A stretch of DNA of 64,000 bases from Pseudomonadales bacterium (GCA_028280345.1 JANQLY010000023.1:124001-188000), one strand, 5' to 3'. Shown: positions 17,124-25,645, numbered from the stretch's first letter. The notes: generated by a model from the sequence alone, not told the origin. A program made the numbers and translations.

Positions 17124-18637
17124 TGGCAAGCTCTTCAAAAGCAGTTGCTGCTCTCAAGCACATCGAACATCTTGGTAATAAACTGCCCCACCCGACCACA
17201 CTGTTTATTTACCTGTGTGTCTTTGTCATTATCATTTCCGCCATTGCCCAGGCGCTCGGCTTACAGTCTGTACACCCGCAAAGTGGTGCGAGCATCAACA
17301 GCAAAAGCCTGTTAAGCGTTGATGGCCTGCATTATATTTTGACTCACACAGTAAAAAACTTTACCGACTTTGCACCACTTGGCACCGTACTCGTTGCCAT
17401 GCTCGGTATTGGCATCGCTGAAAAATCCGGTTTACTCGGTGCCGTATTACGCATGATCGTACTGCACTCCCCACAAAAACTGCTCACACTATTTGTTGTG
17501 TTTACCGGTGTGCTCTCGAGCCTTGCCGCCGATGCCGGCTACGTAGTACTGATTCCACTCGCTGCACTCCTGTTTGCCTCGGCTGGCCGCCACCCATTGG
17601 GTGGAATTGCTGCCGCATTTGCCGGCGTATCCGGGGGTTATAGTGCCAATCTGTTAATCGGCCCACTTGATGTGATTCTCTCCGGCATTAGCACCGAATC
17701 TGTACAACTCGTTGCAAACGGTGTCACTGTATCCCCACTCGGCAACTACTATTTTATTATTGCCTCCACCTTTCTCGTCACCCTTGTTGCCACACTCGTG
17801 ACCGAAAAACTGGTACTGCCCAGCCTCGAAGATGGCTCACAATCCTGGCAGGCACCACAAGAAAGCGAGACCAGCGCAGCACAGGAAAAACTTGGCCTTC
17901 GTTATGCCGCTATCGCCACCCTTGTCATCGTTGGCGCCCTACTCTATTGCACCTTGCCAGAGAATGCCGTACTGAGAAATCCGCAAACCGGCAGCCTGCT
18001 GAAATCGCCGTTTATTAGCGGCATTGTTACCATCATCGCCCTGTCTATCGCCATTATCGGCATCGCCTATGGCAAGGGCGCACAGACCTTTAAACAAAAA
18101 GACAGCGTGGTAAACGCCATGGAAGACACCATGGCCACCATGGCCGGCTATCTCGTATTAATGTTCTTTGCAGCCCAGTTTGTTAACTACTTCAACTGGA
18201 GCAACCTTGGACTTATCTTTGCCGTCAAAGGTGCCGGCTTTCTGCAACAACTGGATACCAACCCGGCTGTGCTATTAATCAGCTTTATTCTGGTAAGCGC
18301 CATGATCAACCTGTTTATCGGCAGCTCATCTGCGAAATGGTCGATTATGGGTCCCGTGTTTGTACCGATGTTATTCCTGCTTGGCATTTCGCCAGAAGCT
18401 GCACAAATGGCCTACCGCATAGGCGACAGCACCACCAACATCATCACTCCACTGATGCCCTACTTTGCGATTGTGGTAGCGTTTGCACAACGCTGGGATA
18501 AGGAGAGTGGTATTGGCACACTACTCGCGTTGATGATTCCCTATTCGATAGCATTGTTGTTTGCCTGGATGGCGTTACTTGGGATCTGGATATGGTTTGA
18601 GCTGCCGCTTGGGCCAGGGGTGTTTGCTTCTGTTTGA
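17123..18637 (+). CDS. AbgT-family transporter (p-aminobenzoyl-glutamate transporter-like)
   Basis: 504 residues, family length about 510. It begins with a cytosolic helix followed by PHPTTLFIYLCVFVIIISA. About 11-13 membrane segments follow, including the characteristic ADAGYVVLIPLAALLFASAGRHPLGG hairpin, the GVSGGYSANL re-entrant motif, and IGSSSAKWSIMGPVFVPMLF with RIGDSTTNIITPLMPYF near the C-terminus. Members import p-aminobenzoyl-glutamate or export antimetabolites such as sulfonamides using ion gradients. Start ATG shares its A with the pdxJ stop (TGATGG). Substrate here unknown. Confidence 0.93.
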   Translation: MASSSKAVAALKHIEHLGNKLPHPTTLFIYLCVFVIIISAIAQALGLQSVHPQSGASINSKSLLSVDGLHYILTHTVKNFTDFAPLGTVLVAMLGIGIAEKSGLLGAVLRMIVLHSPQKLLTLFVVFTGVLSSLAADAGYVVLIPLAALLFASAGRHPLGGIAAAFAGVSGGYSANLLIGPLDVILSGISTESVQLVANGVTVSPLGNYYFIIASTFLVTLVATLVTEKLVLPSLEDGSQSWQAPQESETSAAQEKLGLRYAAIATLVIVGALLYCTLPENAVLRNPQTGSLLKSPFISGIVTIIALSIAIIGIAYGKGAQTFKQKDSVVNAMEDTMATMAGYLVLMFFAAQFVNYFNWSNLGLIFAVKGAGFLQQLDTNPAVLLISFILVSAMINLFIGSSSAKWSIMGPVFVPMLFLLGISPEAAQMAYRIGDSTTNIITPLMPYFAIVVAFAQRWDKESGIGTLLALMIPYSIALLFAWMALLGIWIWFELPLGPGVFASV

Positions 18638-18673
18638 TTGCTCCTGACGGAGGGTTATTGGTTTCTCATAGCT

Positions 18674-18916
18674 GAGGGCTTTTCTGTTTTTTTGTTATTG
18701 CCATAACGGGGATAACAGGTTCCGCCCTGTTGGGCGGGTTACTTTTGGAAAACCCCAAAAGTAACCAAAAAGGTTTCTGCCAGATAAGCAACCCGAAGGG
18801 TTCCCTCGCTACGCAGATTTCCCACGGGGTCGGCCATATTCGCTCCTGCTCAGATGGCCTGAATTTGCGTCCTGCAAATTCCCCCCTGGAAATCCTGCTC
18901 CGCTCGGTTGCTTATA
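18674..18916. repeat. Left arm of a long inverted repeat flanking one gene
   Basis: About 243 bp that reappear, reverse-complemented and highly similar, at 19972-20236. The arm contains hairpins: CCGCCC-tgtt-GGGCGG (18722-18737), a perfect 12-bp stem GGTTACTTTTGG / CCAAAAGTAACC with a 6-nt loop (18737-18766), GGCCAT / ATGGCC, and GAATTTGC-gtcct-GCAAATTC. The inner part is bounded by ATAAGCAACC and GGTTGCTTAT. The longest runs shared with the right arm cover about 100 bp near 18800-18905. It starts 36 bases after the abgT stop. The rest of the 321-bp gap holds no gene. Confidence 0.92.
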
Positions 18917-18958
18917 TGGCGTATAAGCTACTTACATTTAGTTTCAAAAAGTAAAACA

Positions 18959-19864
18959 TTATTCGTTTCTCAATGCATCCAAGTGTTTCCTTAAAGAATA
19001 TTCCACACCTGACTTACCTCCAATCGTATTATCATAAAAAAGCAACCTAAAGCCTGAAATATCGAATGGCATTTTATCCCTCTTTTTGTCGCTAAGTAGT
19101 ATCGTAGTTTTATTAATTCCATGCGCATATCCTACTTCGTAATAGACATTGGGATTATCCGGTGTAATATCGGCAATAATTAGGGAGGAATCTCTTATTG
19201 CCTGAACAATATCCTCAATAATCAAACCTGTTGTGTACATATCATCAGCTCGAACCACTTCATAACCATACTCATCACATATGGGTGATATCACCTCTTT
19301 ATACAAGGCATTGTACTCATCTGTAAACTGCATCACCACAAACGCTTTAGGCTTTTCTGATGAAAAGCGGATATCCTTTATAATTGCCTCTTCAACCCCC
19401 TTGTATACAATTTCAACTTGCGAGCTATGTATATTCACTCTTGCTTGAGAAACTCTTACTTCGTTAACATACATTGAAAGCAAAGAACCAGTATAGTTAA
19501 TACGAATATTCAGCCACTCATTTATTGGCGGACTAATACCTGGTCCTTGCATACTTTTATCAACCCATCCGCCTTCAATACTTTCAGCAATACCATAGGC
19601 ATAATTTTTAGGGTTTAATGCCACATTAATAAACGAAGGGCCATCTGCTCCTAGATTCACTTGAACTTTATCAGAAGGGTTTTTCAACATAACGGAAAAG
19701 CGAAGCTCTCCCGCTCTAAAATATTCACTTGAGCGCACAAGCGAACCAAAACCTTTTTGATGAACCCCCATAGCCTCTTCCTCTTCAGGAGATAACGGGA
19801 TAAACTTAATCTCGCCCTTTTTTATATCTGCCTGCCCTCTAATTACCAGCCATCCTATAGACAC
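18959..19864 (-). CDS. Jelly-roll plus nucleoside-deoxyribosyltransferase/TIR-like protein, candidate defence effector
   Basis: 301 residues. GTG 19864 is preferred: a GGAGG box lies 7 nt upstream, whereas a TTG one codon earlier is too close to it. Residues about 45-168 look like a concanavalin/LamG-type jelly-roll (YFRAGELRFSVML ... NEWLNIRINYTGSLLSMYVN). Residues 172-300 form a compact alpha/beta domain: KAFVVMQF, RADDMYTTGLIIEDIV, ADITPDNPNVYYEVGYAHG and MPFDISGFRL. That pattern is shared by NDT-fold and TIR-like nucleotide-hydrolysing proteins; E243 is the likely catalytic acid. No signal peptide. Base composition is AT-rich against its neighbours. The gene is alone between two inverted repeat arms. 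The domain reading is fairly sure; a defence role is inference. Confidence 0.85.
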   Translation of the reverse strand: MSIGWLVIRGQADIKKGEIKFIPLSPEEEEAMGVHQKGFGSLVRSSEYFRAGELRFSVMLKNPSDKVQVNLGADGPSFINVALNPKNYAYGIAESIEGGWVDKSMQGPGISPPINEWLNIRINYTGSLLSMYVNEVRVSQARVNIHSSQVEIVYKGVEEAIIKDIRFSSEKPKAFVVMQFTDEYNALYKEVISPICDEYGYEVVRADDMYTTGLIIEDIVQAIRDSSLIIADITPDNPNVYYEVGYAHGINKTTILLSDKKRDKMPFDISGFRLLFYDNTIGGKSGVEYSLRKHLDALRNE

Positions 19865-19971
19865 CAATTTTCCTCCCCAAACTCAAAATCTCTAAATACT
19901 CTTAAATATATCATTCATTTATTGTCGTGGAACCTACCCCAAAAGGTAGTAACTGGCACCTTCATACTCCT

Positions 19972-20236
19972 TATAAGCAACCGAGCGAAGCAGGATTTCC
20001 AGGGGTGAATTTGCAGGACGCAAATTCAGGCCATCTGAGCAGGAGCGAATATGGCCGACCCCGTGGGAATCTGCGTAGCGAGGGAACCCTTCAGGGTTGC
20101 TTATAGGAGACAGCGTTTTTGGTTACTTTTGTCGCCACAAAAGTAACAACCCCGTCTGGCAAGACGAATGCCGCGCCCAACAGGACGGAACCTGTTACCC
20201 CCGTTATGACAATAACAAAGAAATAGAAAAGCCCTC
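19972..20236. repeat. Right arm of the long inverted repeat
   Basis: About 265 bp matching the left arm (18674-18916) in reverse complement. Near-identical blocks include the segments holding GGCCAT/ATGGCC and GAATTTGC/GCAAATTC. The middle part has diverged: here the hairpin is an 11-bp perfect stem GTTACTTTTGT / ACAAAAGTAAC with a 4-nt loop (20122-20147), and about 20 extra bases are present. The arm ends 16 bases before the stop of the dksA-like gene. The bases between the cassette gene and this arm (19865-19971) are AT-rich with no gene apparent. Confidence 0.92.
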
Positions 20237-20252
20237 CGCCAGGAGAAGAAAC

Positions 20253-20606
20253 CTACTCCACCTCCTCCTGGCAGGAAATACAAAACCGTGCCTCTGGTTT
20301 TATTTCCAACCTCGCAAAAGGAATCTCCTCATCACACGCTTCGCAGTAGCCATAATCATCTTTCTCCATGCCCGCCAGCGCGGCAATAATTTCCCGCAAG
20401 GATTTCTCGTATGCCGAGCGATTCGCTATCGCCATTTGCTGTTGCTGCAAGGCATCACCACGGGAAACACGCCCTACTTTGGTTTGATCGAGCTCAACGG
20501 TTGCCGCTCGTTCCACCGAGTCACTGAGCAGTTGCTCAAGCTCTGTTTTCTTTGACATCAGGGTTTCGCGGAGTTGTTTTTGCTGTTGTTCGTTGAGGTG
20601 TTCCAT
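20253..20606 (-). CDS. TraR/DksA-family zinc-finger protein (YbiI-like)
   Basis: 117 residues. An N-terminal helical hairpin (residues 1-75) includes ELDQTKVGRVSRGDALQQQQ, the pattern seen in short DksA paralogues such as YbiI. It is followed by a four-cysteine zinc finger, CEACDEEIPFARLEIKPEA with a second CISC pair. DksA proteins bind the RNA polymerase secondary channel. This form lacks the longer coiled coil of true DksA (about 150 residues), so ppGpp-dependent activity is uncertain. ATG 20606, with its promoter shared divergently with the methyltransferase gene at 20704. Confidence 0.88.
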   Translation of the reverse strand: MEHLNEQQQKQLRETLMSKKTELEQLLSDSVERAATVELDQTKVGRVSRGDALQQQQMAIANRSAYEKSLREIIAALAGMEKDDYGYCEACDEEIPFARLEIKPEARFCISCQEEVE

Positions 20607-20703
20607 ATCTACTTAACTATAAGCGCTTAATTTAAAACTATAATTTTTCCGGAAAGCTGCTTATTATACGCGCAATTATGTAAGCAGAGACAACGAAAGG
20701 CGA

Positions 20704-21471
20704 ATGAGCGACACCCCGCCCGATTTTGACAAGTTATTGACGATTTATGGTCGCAAACCGGTGCTTGAGGCATTGGAAGATAACAGTCTTGATATTTTCA
20801 AGCTGCATCTGGCCAGCAGTAATAAAAGTGCTGACATTATTAAACAGATCACTACTCTTGCCAAACAACGCAATATCGACATTGCAATGCATAGCAAGCT
20901 GGAGCTATCGCGCATTTCCAAAAACAGCCGTCAGGATCAAGGTGTGGCTCTTGATGTGGTCATGCCGAATTTCCTTAAGCCGAAACAGTTACTCAATCAT
21001 TCAGGAGGCTCACAATCCGGCATTTCAGTAATGGCGATTGATGGTGTGACTAACCCGCAAAATCTGGGCATGATTATTCGTTCGGTATGCGCAAGCCCGA
21101 TGACCTATCTACTGATCCCAAAGAAAGGCTGCGCGAAGCTTGATTCGCTGGTGATCAAAGCCAGTGCGGGTACTTTGTTCAAGGCAAGTATTGTGCGTTG
21201 TAATAATCTTGCAGAGACTCTACAACAACTACGCAACGATGGTTTTCGTGTGGTAACACTGTCTGCCGATGGCGAACAGTCGATATTTAATTATCAAAAA
21301 CAAGGCAATACAGTTTTTATTGTGGGCAGTGAAAGTGAAGGCATTAGTGCGGCTTGTGAAAAACTCGCGGACACTTCGGTTTATATTCCAATGAATAATA
21401 ATGTAGAGTCGCTGAATGCTGCAGTCAGTGCAGCCTTGCTTGCGTTTATTAGCGGTCAGCCTGCCAACTAA
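20704..21471 (+). CDS. TrmH/SpoU-family RNA 2'-O-methyltransferase
   Basis: 255 residues. An N-terminal substrate-binding domain (residues 8-90: YGRKPVLEALEDN, a typical L30e-like start) is joined to a SPOUT methyltransferase domain (about 105-255). The latter has motif 1 IDGVTNPQNLGMIIRS, motif 2 FIVGSESEGIS and motif 3 VYIPMNNNVESLNAAVSAAL, which form the trefoil knot binding S-adenosylmethionine. It methylates a ribose 2'-OH in rRNA or tRNA. It is RlmB-like in layout but diverged, so the target base is unknown. Convergent with the neighbouring signalling operon, separated by 2 bp. Confidence 0.92.
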   Translation: MSDTPPDFDKLLTIYGRKPVLEALEDNSLDIFKLHLASSNKSADIIKQITTLAKQRNIDIAMHSKLELSRISKNSRQDQGVALDVVMPNFLKPKQLLNHSGGSQSGISVMAIDGVTNPQNLGMIIRSVCASPMTYLLIPKKGCAKLDSLVIKASAGTLFKASIVRCNNLAETLQQLRNDGFRVVTLSADGEQSIFNYQKQGNTVFIVGSESEGISAACEKLADTSVYIPMNNNVESLNAAVSAALLAFISGQPAN

Positions 21472-21473
21472 AA

Positions 21474-23180
21474 CTAAACCATAAAGCCATCAACAACCGC
21501 TGGCACGAAGTCTCCCACTGGCAGCGGTTTGGCAAACAGGAATCCCTGGTAGATATCACAGCCTTCACTACTGAGAAAATCGAGTACTGCACGATTCTCT
21601 ACCCCTTCTGCAATCACATGCATACCAAGGTTATGCGCAAGACCAATAATAGTTTTCGCAATCACGGCATCGTTTTCGTTATTGTCCAGATTCAATACAA
21701 ACGATTTATCAATTTTCAGATAATCTATTGGAAAAGTACTCAAATAGCTAAGTGATGAATAACCGGTACCGAAATCATCAATCGACAATTGCACACCGCG
21801 TTCTTTCAAAGCAGCAAGTGCCTCAATACTGCTTTCGGTATCGTCCATCAAGGTGCCTTCGGTCAATTCCAGATCAAGCAGGTGCGGCGGAATACCGGTT
21901 TCCTTGATAACACGATCTACGGTATCTACAAGCTCACCCTTGAACTGGTAGGTGGAGATATTGACTGCCAATACGGAATCCTGAGGAATTTTACCGTCAG
22001 CCATCCACTGACACCAGGTATTACACGCTGTCATCAACACCCACTCACCCACCGGAATAATTAATCCGGTCTCTTCAAGCAGGTCAATAAACTCTACCGG
22101 AGGCACCAGACCAAGGGTACCATGATGCCAACGCAATAAAACTTCGGCGCCGCGCAAGCTCTTGTCCGGTTTAATCTGTGGCTGGAAATACAACTCCAGC
22201 TCATCAAGCTCTATCGCCTTGTATAAACTCAGTTCGAGATAGCGACGATGCTCTGCAGCATCATCCATATCCGACGTGTATTCCTGGTAGTTATTGCGCC
22301 CACCATTTTTCGCCTGATACATGGCCGTACCGGCATTTTTGATCAAATCGTCTGCGGACCAACCCACACTGTCGCTAAATGAAATGCCAACACTCGCTCC
22401 GATATAGATATCGTGGCCATCAAACTGAAAGGGTTTCGATAACAGTTTTATTACCATCTCGGCAACCACACAGGCCTCGGCGGTATCGTAAATGTTTTCG
22501 ATCACCATAATAAATTCGTCACCATCGTAACGCGAGATAATGTCATCGTAACGCGCACAGCGGCGTAATCTTGCTGCCACTTCCTGCAACACCTTGTCAC
22601 CCATATCCGTGCCATAGGTGTCGTTGGTTACTTTGAAACGATCAAGATCTATATATAAAACCGCCACCATATAACCTCGGCCATCGGTACGCATCAGCGC
22701 CGCAGACAAAGAGTCAATCAGCTGCTTGCGATTAACAAGATTGGTCAGCGAATCATGCACACTGAGGTGACTCAGTGCTTTTTCCGCTTCCTGTCTGGCG
22801 CGACGGGTTTCTGCATCACGTAATTCCCGCTCAATAGCTGGCGCCAGACGCGCAAGATTGTCTTTCATAATATAATCGTGGGCACCAGACTTCATCGCCT
22901 CTACCGCTGCATTCTCACCAATCATGCCAGAGACAATAATCACCGGCACATCCTTGCCACTTTGTTTAACAAGGTTTAGTGCTTCAACAGAGGAAAAGCC
23001 GTGCATATTATGATCAGTAATAACAATGTCCCACACCTGATTGTGTAACGCACGCTCCATATCCGCTTCCGTTTCAACCCGTTCATAACTGGGTTGATAA
23101 CCGGCTTTTTTCAGTTCGCGCATAATCAGCACAGTGTCGTTTTCTGAATCTTCGGCTATAAGTATATTAAGTTCTGACAT
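21474..23180 (-). CDS. Response regulator with GGDEF and EAL domains
   Basis: 568 residues: REC (1-120, phospho-acceptor D56 in VITDHNM, conserved Lys in IMKDNLA), GGDEF (about 137-300) and EAL (about 312-560). The GGDEF signature is DGDEF (219-223), with the first Gly replaced. The EAL signature is EVL (346-348), keeping the essential Glu; downstream motifs DLELTEGTLM, IDDFGTGYSSLSYL and DYLKIDKSFV are intact. The protein may therefore degrade cyclic-di-GMP, with an altered or regulatory cyclase site. Third gene of a kinase/receiver operon, 14 bp after the preceding receiver gene. Confidence 0.93.
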   Translation of the reverse strand: MSELNILIAEDSENDTVLIMRELKKAGYQPSYERVETEADMERALHNQVWDIVITDHNMHGFSSVEALNLVKQSGKDVPVIIVSGMIGENAAVEAMKSGAHDYIMKDNLARLAPAIERELRDAETRRARQEAEKALSHLSVHDSLTNLVNRKQLIDSLSAALMRTDGRGYMVAVLYIDLDRFKVTNDTYGTDMGDKVLQEVAARLRRCARYDDIISRYDGDEFIMVIENIYDTAEACVVAEMVIKLLSKPFQFDGHDIYIGASVGISFSDSVGWSADDLIKNAGTAMYQAKNGGRNNYQEYTSDMDDAAEHRRYLELSLYKAIELDELELYFQPQIKPDKSLRGAEVLLRWHHGTLGLVPPVEFIDLLEETGLIIPVGEWVLMTACNTWCQWMADGKIPQDSVLAVNISTYQFKGELVDTVDRVIKETGIPPHLLDLELTEGTLMDDTESSIEALAALKERGVQLSIDDFGTGYSSLSYLSTFPIDYLKIDKSFVLNLDNNENDAVIAKTIIGLAHNLGMHVIAEGVENRAVLDFLSSEGCDIYQGFLFAKPLPVGDFVPAVVDGFMV

Positions 23181-23194
23181 AGACTAACCCATAT

Positions 23195-23659
23195 TTAATT
23201 ATAGTTTTCCAAATCGGTACGAGATGGCGCTTTATTTAACGCCCCCCAATAACTACCAAGCAGTTTCATCATTTGCGCAAATTCTTCAAAGCTGACCGGC
23301 TTCTGCATATAGCTGTTCGCTCCCAGATTATATCCAGCCACCATATCACTCTCGCGTTTTGATGATGACATCAGCACAACAGGCTGGAAGCGCGTACGCT
23401 CATCACCACGAATATGCATTAACACATCGAGCCCGCTCATTTTTGGCAGTTTGATATCAAGCAAGGTGACAACCGGTTGCTGCGTCATATCGCGACCTTC
23501 ATAGCGTCCTTCGCGAAACAGAAATTCCAACGCCTCCGGGCCATCGCTAACCACAATCACTTCATCGATATCAGGATGGTTGCGAAAGGCACGCCGAGCC
23601 AGCGCCACATCATCGGCGTTGTCTTCAACCAGCAGTACACAGTTATAGGTCTCGTGCAT
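23195..23659 (-). CDS. Single-domain response regulator (Rcp1-like)
   Basis: 154 residues, one CheY-like receiver. Acidic pocket LLVEDNADDV, phospho-acceptor D68 in LLDIKLPKMSG, Ser/Thr switch in VLMSSS and Lys in SYMQKPVSFEEF. The IKLPKMSGLDVL version and the N-terminal acidic pair are typical of Rcp1-type regulators that partner bacteriophytochrome-like kinases. It has no output domain, so it probably relays phosphate from the adjacent kinase, perhaps to the REC-GGDEF-EAL protein. Located 24 bp after the kinase gene. Confidence 0.93.
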   Translation of the reverse strand: MHETYNCVLLVEDNADDVALARRAFRNHPDIDEVIVVSDGPEALEFLFREGRYEGRDMTQQPVVTLLDIKLPKMSGLDVLMHIRGDERTRFQPVVLMSSSKRESDMVAGYNLGANSYMQKPVSFEEFAQMMKLLGSYWGALNKAPSRTDLENYN

Positions 23660-23683
23660 TGTTCGCCTGTTTATCCTGTTACT

Positions 23684-25186
23684 TTAAACTTGTTCACGCT
23701 CATCATCGGTTTTATACATGCCGAGAGTAAAATAAAATACCGCACCAGAGCCCGGTATACCTTCTGCCCAGATTTCACCACCATGACGATGCACAATGCG
23801 TGCAACCGTGGCAAGCCCGATACCCAACCCTTCAAAATCATCAGGGCCGTGCAAGCGCTGAAACGGGGCAAATAATTTATCAACATATTTCATATCAAAA
23901 CCAACACCATTGTCGCGCACAAAAAACACCTGCTCCCCGTTGCGCTCGACCATACCGAGCTCTACACGCGGCTGTATGGTATTAGCACTATATTTCCACG
24001 CATTACTGATGAGGTTCTGCAAGGCAATGAACAGTAAAGCCCTGTCACCAAAACAGACCAGGTTTTTCGGACAAACAAATTCATATTTTTTCTCTGAATA
24101 CTGCTCATGCAAACCATCCACCACTTCATTGCCGATCTCCACAAGATCAACGGCACGAAAATGCACCTCCTGACGAGAAACCCGGGACAGGTATAACAGA
24201 CTGTCAATCAGTTTACCCATGCGCTGACTCGCCGAACGCATACGTCCGAGGTAATCCTTACCGGTTTCATCAAGCTGCTCACCACAATCCTCAAGCAAAG
24301 CCGCGCCAAAACCATCGATTGAGCGCAGCGGTGAGCGCAGGTCGTGAGAAACAGAATAAGTAAACGCTTCAAGTTCACGGTTAATATTTTTTAGCTCTGC
24401 GGTGCGCGCTTCAACTTCATCTTGTAGATTTTCCTTGGCTTCAAGCAAGGCGCGATTTTGCTCTTCAATCGTATCAAGCATGGTATTAAACGCATTGACG
24501 AGACGTCCAATTTCATCTTCCCGATCAAGCTGCGTGCGAATCGAGTAATCTTTGTTCGTGGTAATTTTATCGGCCATATCAATCAGCGATAACAGTGGCA
24601 CGGAGATAATTGCCTGTATTTTGCTTGACAGAATAACCGCAATAAAACTTGCTAGCAGCAAGATCATCAACATCACAACAGAAAAAACCTTAAAGCGTTT
24701 ATTCAGCACACCAAGATCTACGCGAATATGTAACTCACCGATTTTCTGCGACTCTTCCCACATAACCGGCTGCAACAGATCGAGATGCTGTGAGGTAAAA
24801 CGGGAAATAAACGGTTGATTACTCAAACATTCCACCCCCTCAAGCTCCTGACCAGTCTGTTCAATGGGCTGCGCATGCTGACGTGAATACATTGCCACAA
24901 CATCACCATATTCGTCGGTAATGCAGGAAGAAATAACGGAGGCATTAGCGCCGAGGCTATCGAGATTTTGCCTGACTTGATAAGGATCCTTGTAGGCAAC
25001 AGCGGTTGCACTGCGGCTCGCAACAATACGCGCAAGAACGGTAAATTCATGCACCATATTTTTTTTATAAGCGCTGCGGTCATAAACAACAAAGGCGGTA
25101 CAGGCAATCCACAAACTGACAAAGCTGATCACAAAAATGATCACCGTCAGCTGGTGTTTGATCGGCATATCCTTAAAAGCACGCAT
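23684..25186 (-). CDS. Membrane sensor histidine kinase with a CHASE8-like sensor
   Basis: 500 residues. Transmembrane helices at about 13-35 and 168-188 enclose a periplasmic sensor (about 38-165, CHASE8-like: ARIVASRSATAVAYKD). Then a HAMP linker (190-243), coiled coil, HisKA with H281 in YSVSHDLRSPLRSIDGF, and HATPase_c with N-box NLISNAWKYS (391-400), G1 DNGVGF (425-430) and G2 GLGIGLA (453-459). All catalytic parts are present. The H box is of the HWE-less Cph1 type, which fits the Rcp1-like regulator downstream. Signal unknown. Confidence 0.93.
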   Translation of the reverse strand: MRAFKDMPIKHQLTVIIFVISFVSLWIACTAFVVYDRSAYKKNMVHEFTVLARIVASRSATAVAYKDPYQVRQNLDSLGANASVISSCITDEYGDVVAMYSRQHAQPIEQTGQELEGVECLSNQPFISRFTSQHLDLLQPVMWEESQKIGELHIRVDLGVLNKRFKVFSVVMLMILLLASFIAVILSSKIQAIISVPLLSLIDMADKITTNKDYSIRTQLDREDEIGRLVNAFNTMLDTIEEQNRALLEAKENLQDEVEARTAELKNINRELEAFTYSVSHDLRSPLRSIDGFGAALLEDCGEQLDETGKDYLGRMRSASQRMGKLIDSLLYLSRVSRQEVHFRAVDLVEIGNEVVDGLHEQYSEKKYEFVCPKNLVCFGDRALLFIALQNLISNAWKYSANTIQPRVELGMVERNGEQVFFVRDNGVGFDMKYVDKLFAPFQRLHGPDDFEGLGIGLATVARIVHRHGGEIWAEGIPGSGAVFYFTLGMYKTDDEREQV

Positions 25187-25219
25187 TGCGCTTTTACTCC
25201 GACAGCCCGGCCTATGGCA

Positions 25220-25645
25220 TCAGGATGCCATTAACCCCTGCTCGCGAACCCACTCACAACGCACATGCATATCTGTGCTATCGGGTTCGTGGCAACCGGA
25301 CATGGTTTCCCAATAGAAGGAGTGCACACCGGACAATTCTGTCTCAAGATGCACAACAACGGAGTCCCAGTACATTTTTTTCAACAACTCCTCGAACTTT
25401 GTCATCCAGCTGTTCCACTCGTACTCCACGGCCTTGTAGGAAGCGCCAAAGTGCATCACCTCGGTCTGGTAATTACCCTGACCTGGCACCACAGACGGGA
25501 CATTGAACATTTCCTGACACAGAAATGGCCAGGCATCGGCGCGCGGCAGGGAAAGCATGGCTTCACGATTAATGCGGCGGCGCTCAAGGCTGACATGGGC
25601 CGCGCCATCTTTAATACACCCGTAAACAATTGATTCCTGATCCAT
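25220..25645 (-). CDS. Unrecognised conserved-looking protein at the head of the kinase operon
   Basis: 141 residues, not recognised. No signal peptide or membrane helix. It is Trp-rich in its second half (EYEWNSWMTKFEELLKKMYWD) and has scattered Cys residues near positions 9, 43, 117 and 128, without a clear zinc motif. The mixed alpha/beta character suggests a small globular cytosolic protein. It ends 33 bp before the histidine kinase, on the same strand, so it may be co-transcribed with the signalling genes. The 164-bp gap upstream of it holds nothing evident. Confidence 0.7.
   Translation of the reverse strand: MDQESIVYGCIKDGAAHVSLERRRINREAMLSLPRADAWPFLCQEMFNVPSVVPGQGNYQTEVMHFGASYKAVEYEWNSWMTKFEELLKKMYWDSVVVHLETELSGVHSFYWETMSGCHEPDSTDMHVRCEWVREQGLMAS

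Noticed and set aside
18730-18954. Small open frame inside the left repeat arm
   Set aside because: It is made of palindromic repeat sequence, has no family pattern and no equivalent open frame of the same form in the right arm.
18638-20252. Insertion sequence or composite transposon
   Set aside because: No transposase frame lies between or beside the arms and no target duplication could be recognised; the arms are too long and hairpin-rich for ordinary IS ends.
20097-20555. Plus-strand frame spanning the right repeat arm and the dksA-like gene
   Set aside because: It crosses unrelated units and runs antisense to a zinc-finger gene with intact motifs.
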